Source: JBAVEL01 sp049587715
GTDB lineage: Bacteria > Bacteroidota > Ignavibacteria > UBA10030 > UBA6906
Assembly: GCA_049587715.1 (NCBI GenBank)
Contig: JBAVEL010000141.1
Coordinates: forward strand, 1-50,501
Length of the DNA stretch: 50,501 bases
Direction: 5' to 3'
The position numbers and the translations under genes are program-made. Shown in pieces: positions 41,162-49,942 of this stretch; positions within the stretch are counted from its first letter, which is position 1, and every line of letters starts with the position of its first letter. Under the pieces are notes generated by a model that had not been told where the DNA came from, searched no databases, and saw only the letters and a program-made list of their open reading frames with translations.

Positions 41162-41794
41162 ATGCTACCCGAGAAGACGCTTCGCGCATTCCTGGAGGAG
41201 CTGGCCTCCTCATCCCCGGCCCCCGGCGGGGGCAGCGTTGCGGCGGCCGCGGGCGCCATGGGCGCCGCGCTCACCTGCATGGTCTGCAACCTGACGATTG
41301 GAAAGAAGAAGTACGCGGGGGTGGAGGCGGACATGCGCAAGGTGCTGGAACGCGCGGCCGCCCTGCAAGAGCAGTTCACGGTCCTGATGGACAGGGATAC
41401 CCTTGCCTTCAACAAGGTGATGGAGGCCTTCGGTCTGCCGAAGGAAACGGAGGCGCAGAAGGCCCTCCGCACCGCGGCCATCCAGGGAGCCACCAAGGAG
41501 GCGGCGCTGGTGCCGCTGGAGGTGATGAAGCACTGCATCGACGCCCACGCCCTGGCCCAGCAGGCGGCGGCTTCCGGAAACGCCGCCTCGGTCTCCGACG
41601 CGGGGGTGAGCGCCCTCATGCTCCATGCCGCCTGCGAGGGCGCGGCCCTCAACGTGCGGATCAACCTGGCCTCCATCCAGGACGCCGAGTTTGTGGGTTG
41701 GCGGTCCGAAGAGGTGGACTCGGTGCTCCGCACAAGCAGCATGATGGCGGAGGAGACAATGGAGATGGTGGCGCGGAAGATACGGAAAGAGTAG
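41162..41794 (+). CDS. fchA: formimidotetrahydrofolate cyclodeaminase
   Basis: 210 residues, all-helical. SSSPAPGGGSVAAAAGAMGA is the folate-binding start of this family, and LTIGKKKY, FNKVMEAFGLPK and NVRINLASI are typical. It releases ammonia from formimino-THF to give methenyl-THF. With hutU, hutI and ftcD it completes histidine breakdown after urocanate. AGGA lies 7-10 bases before the ATG. It ends 15 bases from the convergent rsmE stop. Confidence 0.93.
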   Translation: MLPEKTLRAFLEELASSSPAPGGGSVAAAAGAMGAALTCMVCNLTIGKKKYAGVEADMRKVLERAAALQEQFTVLMDRDTLAFNKVMEAFGLPKETEAQKALRTAAIQGATKEAALVPLEVMKHCIDAHALAQQAAASGNAASVSDAGVSALMLHAACEGAALNVRINLASIQDAEFVGWRSEEVDSVLRTSSMMAEETMEMVARKIRKE

Positions 41795-41809
41795 TCCGTC
41801 GTCTCCCGT

Positions 41810-42508
41810 TCAGCCTGCCGTCAGAAGGAGCGCCGAGGAGACGATGGCTGCGGTCTCGGTCCGGAGGCGGCGGGGTCCCAGTCCCGCAGAGCAAAACCCC
41901 GCGGCCTCCGCCCGATGGAGCTCCTCCTCCGTGAATCCCCCTTCGGGGCCCACCAGTATCAGCACCGACTCGGCGTCTTCCCCCTTCTCCAGCGGCGCGG
42001 CGGTCCCCTGGTGCAGGATGATGCGCCTCCGGGCGGGCGGAACTGCCTCGAGAAGCTCATCCAGGCCCGTGAGGGGGAACACCTCGGGAAGCACACACCG
42101 CCCCGACTGCTTCATGGCTGCCAGGGCGATCATGCGCCACCGCTCGGCTTTTGCGTGCGACGGTATGGTGCGGGCGCTCCGCAGGGGGATGAACGCGTGC
42201 ACCCCCGTTTCGGTGCACTTCTCCACCAGGGTGTCGTAGCGGGAGCTGTTCTTCAGTATGCCCGCGGCCACGGTCACGCTCCGGGAGGATTCGTGCAGCA
42301 TGTGGAAGGTCCGGAGGATGACGCACCGCGCCTCGCGTTGGCGGATCTCGTGGATGCGGACCTCGCAGGTCCGCCCCCTTCCGTCGGCCACGCGGAGCAG
42401 GTCGCCCGCGCGATGCCGCATCACGTGCGTCAGATGGGCGAACTCTTCCCCCTCGATGAGCAGCTCCCGGGGTCCGATCCGGTCGGGGGGGGTGTAGAAG
42501 TACTCCAT
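41810..42508 (-). CDS. rsmE: 16S rRNA m3U1498 methyltransferase
   Basis: 232 residues. An N-terminal PUA-like part (HLTHVMRHRAGDLLRVADGRG) is followed by the knotted SPOUT domain with SRYDTLVEKCTETGV, LVGPEGGFTEEEL and LGPRRLRTETAAI. It methylates U1498 of 16S rRNA. It starts 2 bases after the stop of the Omp85-like gene and is the last gene of the fab-rnc-gcvP run. Confidence 0.94.
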   Translation of the reverse strand: MEYFYTPPDRIGPRELLIEGEEFAHLTHVMRHRAGDLLRVADGRGRTCEVRIHEIRQREARCVILRTFHMLHESSRSVTVAAGILKNSSRYDTLVEKCTETGVHAFIPLRSARTIPSHAKAERWRMIALAAMKQSGRCVLPEVFPLTGLDELLEAVPPARRRIILHQGTAAPLEKGEDAESVLILVGPEGGFTEEELHRAEAAGFCSAGLGPRRLRTETAAIVSSALLLTAG

Positions 42509-42510
42509 GC

Positions 42511-43869
42511 TCAGAAGGCGTTCCTGATGTCCAGGATCAGCTCTCCCCTGCCGCGTTCGTCCCACGCATACTGCGCCCGCGCCACCACGCCGTAGGGAAG
42601 CAGGAGGTCCACCCCCGCGCCGTGGCCGGTGACAAAGCGATGCAGCGAGAGCGGCTCGTCCCGGAACCAGACTGCTCCTGCGTCCTTGAAGACGGCCAGC
42701 GAGATTCCGAATCTCCAGACGGTGAATTCCCGGGGCACGGGCAGGTCTCCCATCTCCAGAATCCGCGGGGGGAGAAGGGGGAAGCGGATCTCTGCCGATC
42801 CGCCCAGCATGTGCTCGCCTTCGTACACCGTGCGGTGGTGTCCGCGGATCCGCTCCGCGTATCCGAAATAGGACCGGTTGTAGGTCGGCACCGGTCCGCC
42901 CCCCATGAGGGCTCCGTGTGCGCGGAGGGCAAGCGTGGCCTCCCCGGGAAGGCTCAGATAGGAGCGCAGGTCGGCTCCCAGCCGGAAATGCTCCACCACG
43001 GAGAGGCCCAGTCCGTAGTGCGTGAAGGTGGCGGCGGCGTACCTCCCCCTGGAGGGGTACTCCTTCAGGTCCCGCGCGTCGGCAATGAAGCCGATCTGGG
43101 CCCAGGGGAATGCGTCGCGTCCCGAAGGATCCCTCGTACGGCCTTCCAGGTACCGGTCCACGCGCACCGTGCGGAAGCCCGCCCCGAGGGAGACCGACTC
43201 GTACAGGGAGAGGCGCTTGCCCACGGAGGCGGAAACGGCGGTGTGCTCTTCGTCGAACGGGCCGGTGGAGGCCGCGGCCGCCTCGCTTCTGTTCCGGATT
43301 CTGGCGAACGACACCCCCGCCGAGAAAAAGAGATTCCGGCTTCTGCTCACCTGGGGATCGGAAAAGGAGGCATCCAGGGAGGGGTTCGCTCCGAATACGA
43401 TGGAGCCGAACAGCTTCTGGTTGCGCCCCCCCAGGTTGTTGTGCAGAAGTCCCGCGCCGTAGTAGGGCCTCCGGGTGTCTCCATCCCTGAATCCGAACAG
43501 CGGAACCGGAATAAGGTACCACCGCTCGTGCACGTCCACGAAGAGGATGCCCCGGCCGTCCACCTCGGCGCAGGCAATGTCCACGCGGTTGAAGAGACCC
43601 AGGCTGTAAATTCTGTTCCGGTCGAAGGCGACGGCTTCGGGGGTGGCTGAGGCTCTCGGCCGCAGGGTCATCTCGTCCAGAATGACGTATTCCCTGGTGG
43701 TCCGGTTGCCGCTCACCACCACGGAATCGACGGGGCAGAAGACGGCGGACGAGTCGGGTCCGGCCGGTGCGGCGCCGGGCGCCGCCAGAAGAAGCGCACA
43801 CGGAATGGCCCGGGCCAGGGGAGGTCCCTTCCGCCTCCTGGTCCCGCCGTCCTGTCGGACCGCATGCAT
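42511..43869 (-). CDS. Omp85-superfamily outer-membrane protein with a single POTRA domain
   Basis: 452 residues. Signal sequence up to about residue 35 (ARAIPCALLLAAPGAAPAG). One POTRA domain at about 44-118 (VDSVVVSGNRTTREYVILDEM, then NRIYSLGLFNRVDIACAEVD). The rest is a barrel, with YAERIRGHHRT as the likely counterpart of the VRGY/F loop-6 motif, and a final strand ending ILDIRNAF. BamA usually has five POTRAs and TamA three, so this is a minimal member, perhaps for secretion or lipid transport. CGGAGAG precedes the ATG; the gcvP stop is 17 bases upstream. Confidence 0.85.
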   Translation of the reverse strand: MHAVRQDGGTRRRKGPPLARAIPCALLLAAPGAAPAGPDSSAVFCPVDSVVVSGNRTTREYVILDEMTLRPRASATPEAVAFDRNRIYSLGLFNRVDIACAEVDGRGILFVDVHERWYLIPVPLFGFRDGDTRRPYYGAGLLHNNLGGRNQKLFGSIVFGANPSLDASFSDPQVSRSRNLFFSAGVSFARIRNRSEAAAASTGPFDEEHTAVSASVGKRLSLYESVSLGAGFRTVRVDRYLEGRTRDPSGRDAFPWAQIGFIADARDLKEYPSRGRYAAATFTHYGLGLSVVEHFRLGADLRSYLSLPGEATLALRAHGALMGGGPVPTYNRSYFGYAERIRGHHRTVYEGEHMLGGSAEIRFPLLPPRILEMGDLPVPREFTVWRFGISLAVFKDAGAVWFRDEPLSLHRFVTGHGAGVDLLLPYGVVARAQYAWDERGRGELILDIRNAF

Positions 43870-43885
43870 GGCGGTTCTCTCCGGG

Positions 43886-46762
43886 TCAGCCCGGGGTGGT
43901 CTCTCCGTAGGACTCCACGGGCGGGCAGGTGCACATGATGTGCCTGTCCCCGTAGGGGTTGTCGATCCGGCCGGCGTGGGGCCAGAACTTGGACACTGCG
44001 AGGGAGGGCGCGGGAAAAGCCGCGCGGGCCCGCGCATAGGGCCTCGACCATGAGTCCGCCAACAGAGCCCGCATGGTGTGGGGGGCGTTCTTCAAAAGGT
44101 TGTTCGTTCTGTCCGCCTTCCCTTCGGCGATCTCCCGGATTTCCTCCCGGATGGATATCATGGCCTCCACAAAGCGGTCCAGCTCCTCCTTCGGCTCGCT
44201 CTCCGTCGGCTCTATCATGAGGGTCCCCGGCACCGGGAAGGAGACCGTGGGAGCGTGGAAGCCGTAGTCCATCAGGCGCTTGGCCACATCCTCCACCTCC
44301 ACGCCCGTCTCCTCCCGGAGGGGCCGCAGGTCCAGGATGAACTCATGGGCGCAGCGTCCCCGCGATCCCGTGTAGAGAATGCGATAGTGCTTCTCCAGCC
44401 GCGTCTTCAGGTAGTTGGCGTTCAGGATTGCCACCTGGGTGGCCAGCTTCAGCCCGTCGCCTCCCAGCATGCTGATGTACGCATGGGAAATGGGCAGGAT
44501 GGAGGCGCTCCCCCACGGGGCGGAGGCCACCGCGCGGATTGCCTGGGCCCCTCCCGTGCGCACCACGGGGTGCCCCGGCAGGAAGGGGGCCAGGTGGGCG
44601 GCCACGCAGATGGGGCCCATGCCCGGGCCCCCGCCCCCGTGCGGAATGGCGAAGGTCTTGTGGAGGTTGATGTGGCAGACGTCGGCCCCGATGGCGGCGG
44701 GACTGGTGAGTCCCACCTGGGCGTTCAGGTTCGCCCCGTCCATGTACACCTGTCCTCCGTGCTCGTGCACCACGGCGCAGATCTCCCGGATGGACTCCTC
44801 GAAGATCCCGTGGGTGGAGGGGTAGGTGACCATGAGGGCGGCCAGGGATGCCGCGTGCTCCCGGGCCTGCGCACGCAGATCCGCCGTGTCTATGTTTCCC
44901 GCCTCGTCGCTGCGCACCACCACGACCCTGTACCCCGCCATCACGGCGCTGGCCGGGTTGGTCCCGTGGGCGGAGGAGGGGATGAGGACCACATTCCGGT
45001 GGGATTCCCCGCGCCGGGCGTGGTAGGCCCGGATCACCAGCAGTCCCGTGTACTCCCCCTGGGCCCCCGAATTGGGCTGGAGGGATGCGGCTGCCAGGCC
45101 GGTCATGGCGCAGAGCGCCTGCTCCAGCTCCCGGATCAGGATGCCGTACCCCTCCGCCTGCTCCCGCGGCACGAAGGGATGGATCCCCGAAAAAGCCGGC
45201 CACGTGACGGGCAGCAACTCCGCAGCGGCGTTCAGCTTCATGGTGCAGGATCCGAGGGGGATCATGGCGTGGACCAGGGAGAGATCCCTGTTCTCCAGCG
45301 TCTTGATGTAGCGCATCATCCGCGTCTCGGACCGGTGCCTGTGGAAGACCGGATGACTCAGATAGGGGGTGGTTCTCCGGAAGGGCGCGGGGTGGGGATC
45401 CGCCGGGCGGAGCGGACCCGTGCCGGGGGATGTGCGGCCGGCCGCGCCGGCCAGCACCGCGATGAGCTCCTCCACATCCGCCTCGCCCGTCGTCTCATCC
45501 AGCGACACGGTGAAATGCCGTTCATCCAGATAGCGGAGGTTGATGCGGGCTTCCTCGGCGGCCGCGCGCACCTCGGTGGTCGGCACAGGCGACACAAGGC
45601 GGAGCGTGTCGAAGTAGACGGCGTTCTCCTGCCGGTACCCGGCCCGCGTGAGGCCTTCCTCCAGGGCCGCCGCCAGGGAGTGGACGCGGCGGGCAATGCG
45701 CTCCAGGCCCTGGGGGCCGTGATACACGGCGTACATGCCGGCCATGACGGCCAGGAGCGCCTGCGCCGTGCAGATATTGGAGGTGGCTTTCTCCCGCCGG
45801 ATGTGCTGTTCGCGCGTCTGGAGCGTCATCCGGTAGGCGCGGTCTCCCCCGGAGTCCACCGATACCCCGATAATCCTCCCCGGCATGAACCGGATGTGCT
45901 CGGCGCGTGTGGCAAAGAAGGCCGCGTGCGGCCCGCCGTACCCCATGGGCACCCCGAAACGCTGCGCGCTCCCCACCACGATGTCGGCCCCGAAGGCCGA
46001 CGGCGGACAGAGGAGTGCCAGGGCAAGCAGGTCGGCGGCAGCCACGACCGTGATGCCGTGGGCGTGGGCCCGGCGGAAGAGTTCCGTGTGGTCGCGCACG
46101 GCTCCGTCTTTGTCGGGATACTGCACCAGCATGCCGAAGGTGCGTCCGTCCAAACGGGCGCCTTCGCAGTCGCCCTCCACGATGGTGATGCCCAGCGGTT
46201 CCGCCCGCGTGTGCAGCACGTCCAGGGTCTGCGGGAAGCATGCGCCGGAGGCGAAGAACACGTCCGGTGGCTTCCCGCCGGAGCGGCGGGCCGCGATGCC
46301 GTGCGCCATGATCATGGCCTCCGCGGCGGCCGTCCCTTCGTCCAGCAGGGAGGCGTTTGCCACATCCATGCCCGTCAGGTCGGTGATCACGGTCTGGAAA
46401 TTCAGCAACGCCTCCAGCCGTCCCTGGGCCACCTCGGCCTGGTAGGGGGTGTATTGCGTGTACCATCCCGGGTTCTCCAGGATGTTCCTCTGGATGACTG
46501 CGGGGGTGACGGTGGGGTTGTAGCCCAGCCCGATGTAGGTCTTCCAGAGCCGGTTCTTTGCGGCAATGGCGCCCAGGGCGCGGAGGTATTCAAATTCCGA
46601 CACCGGCTCGGCGGCCGGCGGGGGGGACGGGATCCGGATCCCCGCGGGGATGGTTTCATCCATGAGGGCTTCCAGGGAGGGAAGCCCCAGGGTTCCGAGC
46701 ATCTCCTCCCTGTCGGCGGGTGAAGGTCCGATGTGGCGGTCTGCGAACGAGTCGTGTGTCAT
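43886..46762 (-). CDS. gcvP: glycine dehydrogenase (decarboxylating), P-protein
   Basis: 958 residues, the single-chain form. It decarboxylates glycine with PLP and passes the aminomethyl group to lipoyl-GcvH. SFADRHIGPSPADREEML opens it; the PLP lysine is in HINLHKTFAIPHGGGGPGMG, and IPLGSCTMKLN and GTNPASAVMAGY are typical. gcvT and gcvH are not in the window. Its ATG overlaps the rnc stop by 4 bases, an unusual place for a glycine-cleavage gene. Confidence 0.96.
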   Translation of the reverse strand: MTHDSFADRHIGPSPADREEMLGTLGLPSLEALMDETIPAGIRIPSPPPAAEPVSEFEYLRALGAIAAKNRLWKTYIGLGYNPTVTPAVIQRNILENPGWYTQYTPYQAEVAQGRLEALLNFQTVITDLTGMDVANASLLDEGTAAAEAMIMAHGIAARRSGGKPPDVFFASGACFPQTLDVLHTRAEPLGITIVEGDCEGARLDGRTFGMLVQYPDKDGAVRDHTELFRRAHAHGITVVAAADLLALALLCPPSAFGADIVVGSAQRFGVPMGYGGPHAAFFATRAEHIRFMPGRIIGVSVDSGGDRAYRMTLQTREQHIRREKATSNICTAQALLAVMAGMYAVYHGPQGLERIARRVHSLAAALEEGLTRAGYRQENAVYFDTLRLVSPVPTTEVRAAAEEARINLRYLDERHFTVSLDETTGEADVEELIAVLAGAAGRTSPGTGPLRPADPHPAPFRRTTPYLSHPVFHRHRSETRMMRYIKTLENRDLSLVHAMIPLGSCTMKLNAAAELLPVTWPAFSGIHPFVPREQAEGYGILIRELEQALCAMTGLAAASLQPNSGAQGEYTGLLVIRAYHARRGESHRNVVLIPSSAHGTNPASAVMAGYRVVVVRSDEAGNIDTADLRAQAREHAASLAALMVTYPSTHGIFEESIREICAVVHEHGGQVYMDGANLNAQVGLTSPAAIGADVCHINLHKTFAIPHGGGGPGMGPICVAAHLAPFLPGHPVVRTGGAQAIRAVASAPWGSASILPISHAYISMLGGDGLKLATQVAILNANYLKTRLEKHYRILYTGSRGRCAHEFILDLRPLREETGVEVEDVAKRLMDYGFHAPTVSFPVPGTLMIEPTESEPKEELDRFVEAMISIREEIREIAEGKADRTNNLLKNAPHTMRALLADSWSRPYARARAAFPAPSLAVSKFWPHAGRIDNPYGDRHIMCTCPPVESYGETTPG

Positions 46763-47586
46763 GCGGTGCGTTCCGGGCGTGTCGGTGTGGTGTCCTGTCC
46801 GTGCTGCGTCTGCTGCAACTTCTGGAGGGCGACGCGGGCCGCCGCCTGTTCGGCGTCTTTCTTGTTCTTGCCGGATCCCCGTCCCTCGGGCGATCCGCCA
46901 AGGAGGACCTCCACCGTGAAGGTGCGGTCGTGGTCGGGGCCCTCCTCGCTCAGGATTGTGTACCGCGGCACCCCCATGTTTCTGGACTGCGCGAGCTCCA
47001 GAAGGAGGCTCTTGAAGTTGTCGTCCGTGGTGATGACCGAACCCGTCTTGACGGCCGTGAGGAGCTGGCGCTCCACGAACCGCGAGGCGGCGTCGTACCC
47101 TCCGTCCAGATAGACCGCCGCCACCACCGCCTCGTACGTGTCGGCCAGGATGGTGTCTCCCCCCTTCCCGAGGGACTGCGCGGCCGAGGAGCTCATCAGG
47201 ATGAAATCCGACAACTGAATCTCCTTGGCGTAGGCGGCCAGGGCCCGGCGGTTCACGAAGCGGGAGCGGACCTTGGTCAGCTCCCCCTCCTCCGCCTCCG
47301 GGTAGTTGTGGTACAGGTATTCCGCCACGATCAGGTTCAGGATGGAGTCGCCCAGGAACTCCAGGCGCTCGTTCGAACGGACGGGCCGCTGGACCCGGGT
47401 GAGGAAGGAGCGGTGGAGCAGCGCCTGCACGAACACCTCCTGGTTCCGGATCTGGTGTCCGATGAGGCGCTGGAACTTCTTGATGTTGGTGCGGAGAAGG
47501 CGCTTCTGGGCCGTTTCCTGGTCGTCGGGACTCCGCGGCGGCTTCCCCCCGAAGAGCTTCCCGAGAAGCTCCCTCACGCGGATCAT
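46759..47586 (-). CDS. rnc: ribonuclease III
   Basis: 275 residues. The catalytic signature NERLEFLGDSIL is intact, with the second acidic cluster at ADTYEAVVAAVYLDGG. The dsRNA-binding domain is at about 188-262 (KSLLLELAQSRNMGVPRY, then SGKNKKDAEQAAARVAL). It cuts double-stranded RNA in rRNA and mRNA processing. It follows fabF, the common order in bacteria. Confidence 0.96.
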   Translation of the reverse strand: MIRVRELLGKLFGGKPPRSPDDQETAQKRLLRTNIKKFQRLIGHQIRNQEVFVQALLHRSFLTRVQRPVRSNERLEFLGDSILNLIVAEYLYHNYPEAEEGELTKVRSRFVNRRALAAYAKEIQLSDFILMSSSAAQSLGKGGDTILADTYEAVVAAVYLDGGYDAASRFVERQLLTAVKTGSVITTDDNFKSLLLELAQSRNMGVPRYTILSEEGPDHDRTFTVEVLLGGSPEGRGSGKNKKDAEQAAARVALQKLQQTQHGQDTTPTRPERTA

Positions 47587-47593
47587 GCGTCTC

Positions 47594-48847
47594 TCACCCG
47601 TCCGTGTGCTTCCGGAAGAGGAGTGTGGCGTTATGGCCTCCGAAGCCGAATGTGTTGCTGAGGGCGTAGGTGACCGGGTGGGGCCGGGCCGCGTTGGGCG
47701 TGTAGTCCAGGTCGCAATCAGGGTCCGGAAACTCGTAGTTGATGGTGGGGGGGATCATGCCGTGCTGTGCCGCAAGGATGGCCGCCACCGATTCCACCGC
47801 TCCCGCGGCGCCGAGGAGGTGGCCGGTCATGGACTTGGTGGAGCTGATGCGCACCTTCCGGGCGTGCTCTCCGAAGACGGTCTTGATGGCCCGGGTCTCG
47901 CTGATGTCCCCCAGCGGGGTGGAGGTGCCGTGGACGTTGACGTAGTCCACCTGATCGGGCCGGATACCCGCATCCGCGATGGCCCGCCGCATCGAGCGGA
48001 CGGCTCCTTCGCCGTCTTCGGGCGGGGCCGTCATGTGGTGGGCGTCCGCGGTGAATCCCATGCCCACAAGCTCGGCGTGGATGCGCGCTCCCCGCCTCCG
48101 GGCGTGCTCCAGCTCCTCCAGCACCAGGGTGCCCGCCCCCTCTCCCATGACGAACCCGTCCCTCTGCGCGTCGAACGGCCTGCTGGCCTTTGCCGGATCG
48201 TCGTTTCGGGTGGAGATGGCTTTCATCGCGTTGAAGCCCCCCACCCCCATAGGGCAGATGGGGGCTTCCGACCCGCCGCAGAGCATGATGTCGGCGTCCC
48301 CGTACTGCACGATGCGGAACGCGTCCCCGATGGCGTGGGAGGCGGTGGCGCAGGCGGACACGGTGGCGAAATTGGGTCCCTTCAGGCCGTGCTTCATGGA
48401 GATGTGCCCGGCGGCGATGTCGGGAATGAGCATGGGAATGAAGAAGGGGCTGATGCGCCGGGGACCCCCGCCGAGGTAGTTCCGGAACTGCGCCTCATAG
48501 GTGGTCATGCCGCCGATGCCGGATCCGTACACCACGCCGATCCGGTCGGGATCCATCTCCCCCACGGTCAGCGCGGCATCCGCCAGGGCGAGGTCCGCGG
48601 AGATGACGGCGTACTGGGTGAACGGATCCAGCCGCTGCACCGACTTGCGGTCCAGGTGGTCGGTCGCCTTGAAACCCTTCAGCTCGCAGGCGAAGCGCGT
48701 ATCGAACTGCGCCGTATCGAAGGAGGTGATGGGTCCCGCCCCCGATGTGCCCGCCAGCAGGTTCCTCCAGTACTCCTCCACCGTCAATCCGATGGGAGTG
48801 AGCACGCTCATGCCGGTGACGACAACTCTCCGCTTTCCGTGTGCCAT
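47594..48847 (-). CDS. fabF: beta-ketoacyl-ACP synthase II
   Basis: 417 residues. It extends acyl-ACP with malonyl-ACP. The Cys-His-His triad is in VSACATASHAI, VHGTSTPLGD and KSMTGHLLGAAGAVES. VVVTGMSVLTPIG opens it and FGFGGHNATL is the C-terminal glycine loop. It lies 48 bases after acpP in the usual fabG-acpP-fabF-rnc order. Confidence 0.96.
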   Translation of the reverse strand: MAHGKRRVVVTGMSVLTPIGLTVEEYWRNLLAGTSGAGPITSFDTAQFDTRFACELKGFKATDHLDRKSVQRLDPFTQYAVISADLALADAALTVGEMDPDRIGVVYGSGIGGMTTYEAQFRNYLGGGPRRISPFFIPMLIPDIAAGHISMKHGLKGPNFATVSACATASHAIGDAFRIVQYGDADIMLCGGSEAPICPMGVGGFNAMKAISTRNDDPAKASRPFDAQRDGFVMGEGAGTLVLEELEHARRRGARIHAELVGMGFTADAHHMTAPPEDGEGAVRSMRRAIADAGIRPDQVDYVNVHGTSTPLGDISETRAIKTVFGEHARKVRISSTKSMTGHLLGAAGAVESVAAILAAQHGMIPPTINYEFPDPDCDLDYTPNAARPHPVTYALSNTFGFGGHNATLLFRKHTDG

Positions 48848-48895
48848 GGAACGTTCCGCCTCAGGTGAGGATCGTAGGGCCGTCTTCCCCGCGCA

Positions 48896-49135
48896 TCAGG
48901 CGGGGCTCTTGGACTTGATGTAGGTGATGGCGTCGCCGACGGTGGTGATCTTCTCTGCGTCCTCGTCGGGGATCTGCAGGTTGAAGGCCTTCTCGAACTC
49001 CATCACGAGTTCCACCGTGTCCAGCGAATCGGCGCCCAGGTCGTTCGTGAACGAAGCCTGCGGGGTGATCTGGCCGTCGTCCACGCCCAGCTTGTTGACG
49101 ATGATCTCCTTGACTCTGGCCTCGATGTCTGCCAT
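48896..49135 (-). CDS. acpP: acyl carrier protein
   Basis: 79 residues, strongly acidic. The phosphopantetheine Ser is in LGADSLDTVELVM. It carries acyl chains in fatty-acid synthesis. GAGAGGAG precedes the ATG at good spacing, the best ribosome site in this operon, in line with the high output expected for ACP. Confidence 0.97.
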   Translation of the reverse strand: MADIEARVKEIIVNKLGVDDGQITPQASFTNDLGADSLDTVELVMEFEKAFNLQIPDEDAEKITTVGDAITYIKSKSPA

Positions 49136-49191
49136 GGCAGTTGCTCCTCTCGAAAGTGTATGATGTGTGAAAACCGTTTGTGTCCGTGCCT

Positions 49192-49938
49192 CTACATCGT
49201 CATCCCGCCGTCCACGGCGATGATCTGTCCCGTGATGTACGCGGCCTTCTCGGAAGCGAGGAAGGCCACAATGCCCGCAATCTCCTCCGGGCGGGAGGTC
49301 CGCCGGAAGGGAATCTGGCCCAGAAGGGCCTCCCGCTGATCGGGGGTGAGGGCGGCGGTCATCTCCGTCTCCACGAACCCGGGCGCCACGCAGTTGACGT
49401 TCACGTTCCGGCCCGCCAGTTCCTTGGCCACGGACTTGGTGAGCCCGAAGAGGCCCGCCTTGGAGGCGGCATAGTTGGCCTGTCCCACGTTGCCGATCAG
49501 GCCCACCACCGAGCTGATGTTGATGATCTTGCCCCTCCGCTGGCGCATCATTGCGCGGGCAACCACGCGCATGGTGTTGAAGGCCCCCTTCAGGTTCACC
49601 TTCAGCACGCTGTCCCATTCCTCCTCGGTCATGCGGGGGAGCAGCTTGTCCCGCGTGATGCCGGCGTTGTTCACAAGGATGTCGATGGTTCCGAACTCCC
49701 GCAGCACCGCCTCGCAGGCCGCCTCCGTACCCGCGGTGTCCGTGACGTCCGCCGTCACCGCCTGCACCGTCCGGCCGGCCGCGCGGTGCGTCTCGGCAAA
49801 CGGCTCGAAATCGTCCGGGAAAGACCTGTCCAGCACGGCCACGCGGGCGCCGTCCGCCAGAAGCTCCGCCGTAATGGCTCTCCCGATGCCCCGGGCGCCG
49901 CCCGTGACAAGTGCGTTGCTTCCCTGGAGCAGCTCCAT
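49192..49938 (-). CDS. fabG: 3-oxoacyl-ACP reductase
   Basis: 248 residues, short-chain dehydrogenase. Cofactor site VTGGARGIGRAI, NNAGITRD, the catalytic Ser in NISSVVG, Tyr and Lys in QANYAASKAG, and the end ITGQIIAVDGGMTM. It reduces 3-oxoacyl-ACP with NADPH. It starts 4 bases after the stop of a second FabG-like gene. Confidence 0.96.
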   Translation of the reverse strand: MELLQGSNALVTGGARGIGRAITAELLADGARVAVLDRSFPDDFEPFAETHRAAGRTVQAVTADVTDTAGTEAACEAVLREFGTIDILVNNAGITRDKLLPRMTEEEWDSVLKVNLKGAFNTMRVVARAMMRQRRGKIINISSVVGLIGNVGQANYAASKAGLFGLTKSVAKELAGRNVNVNCVAPGFVETEMTAALTPDQREALLGQIPFRRTSRPEEIAGIVAFLASEKAAYITGQIIAVDGGMTM

Positions 49939-49942
49939 GATT

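Noticed and set aside
33128..41794. A hidden hutH among the hut genes
   Set aside because: Every gap in this stretch is under 125 bases apart from assigned genes, and no ASGD-containing frame is present.
44078..46723. Open frame of about 880 codons antisense to gcvP
   Set aside because: GcvP is unmistakable on the other strand; the antisense product is Gly/His/Arg-rich noise.
46740..46800. Glycine riboswitch expected before gcvP
   Set aside because: gcvP overlaps the rnc stop, so there is no leader, and no glycine aptamer motif is seen.
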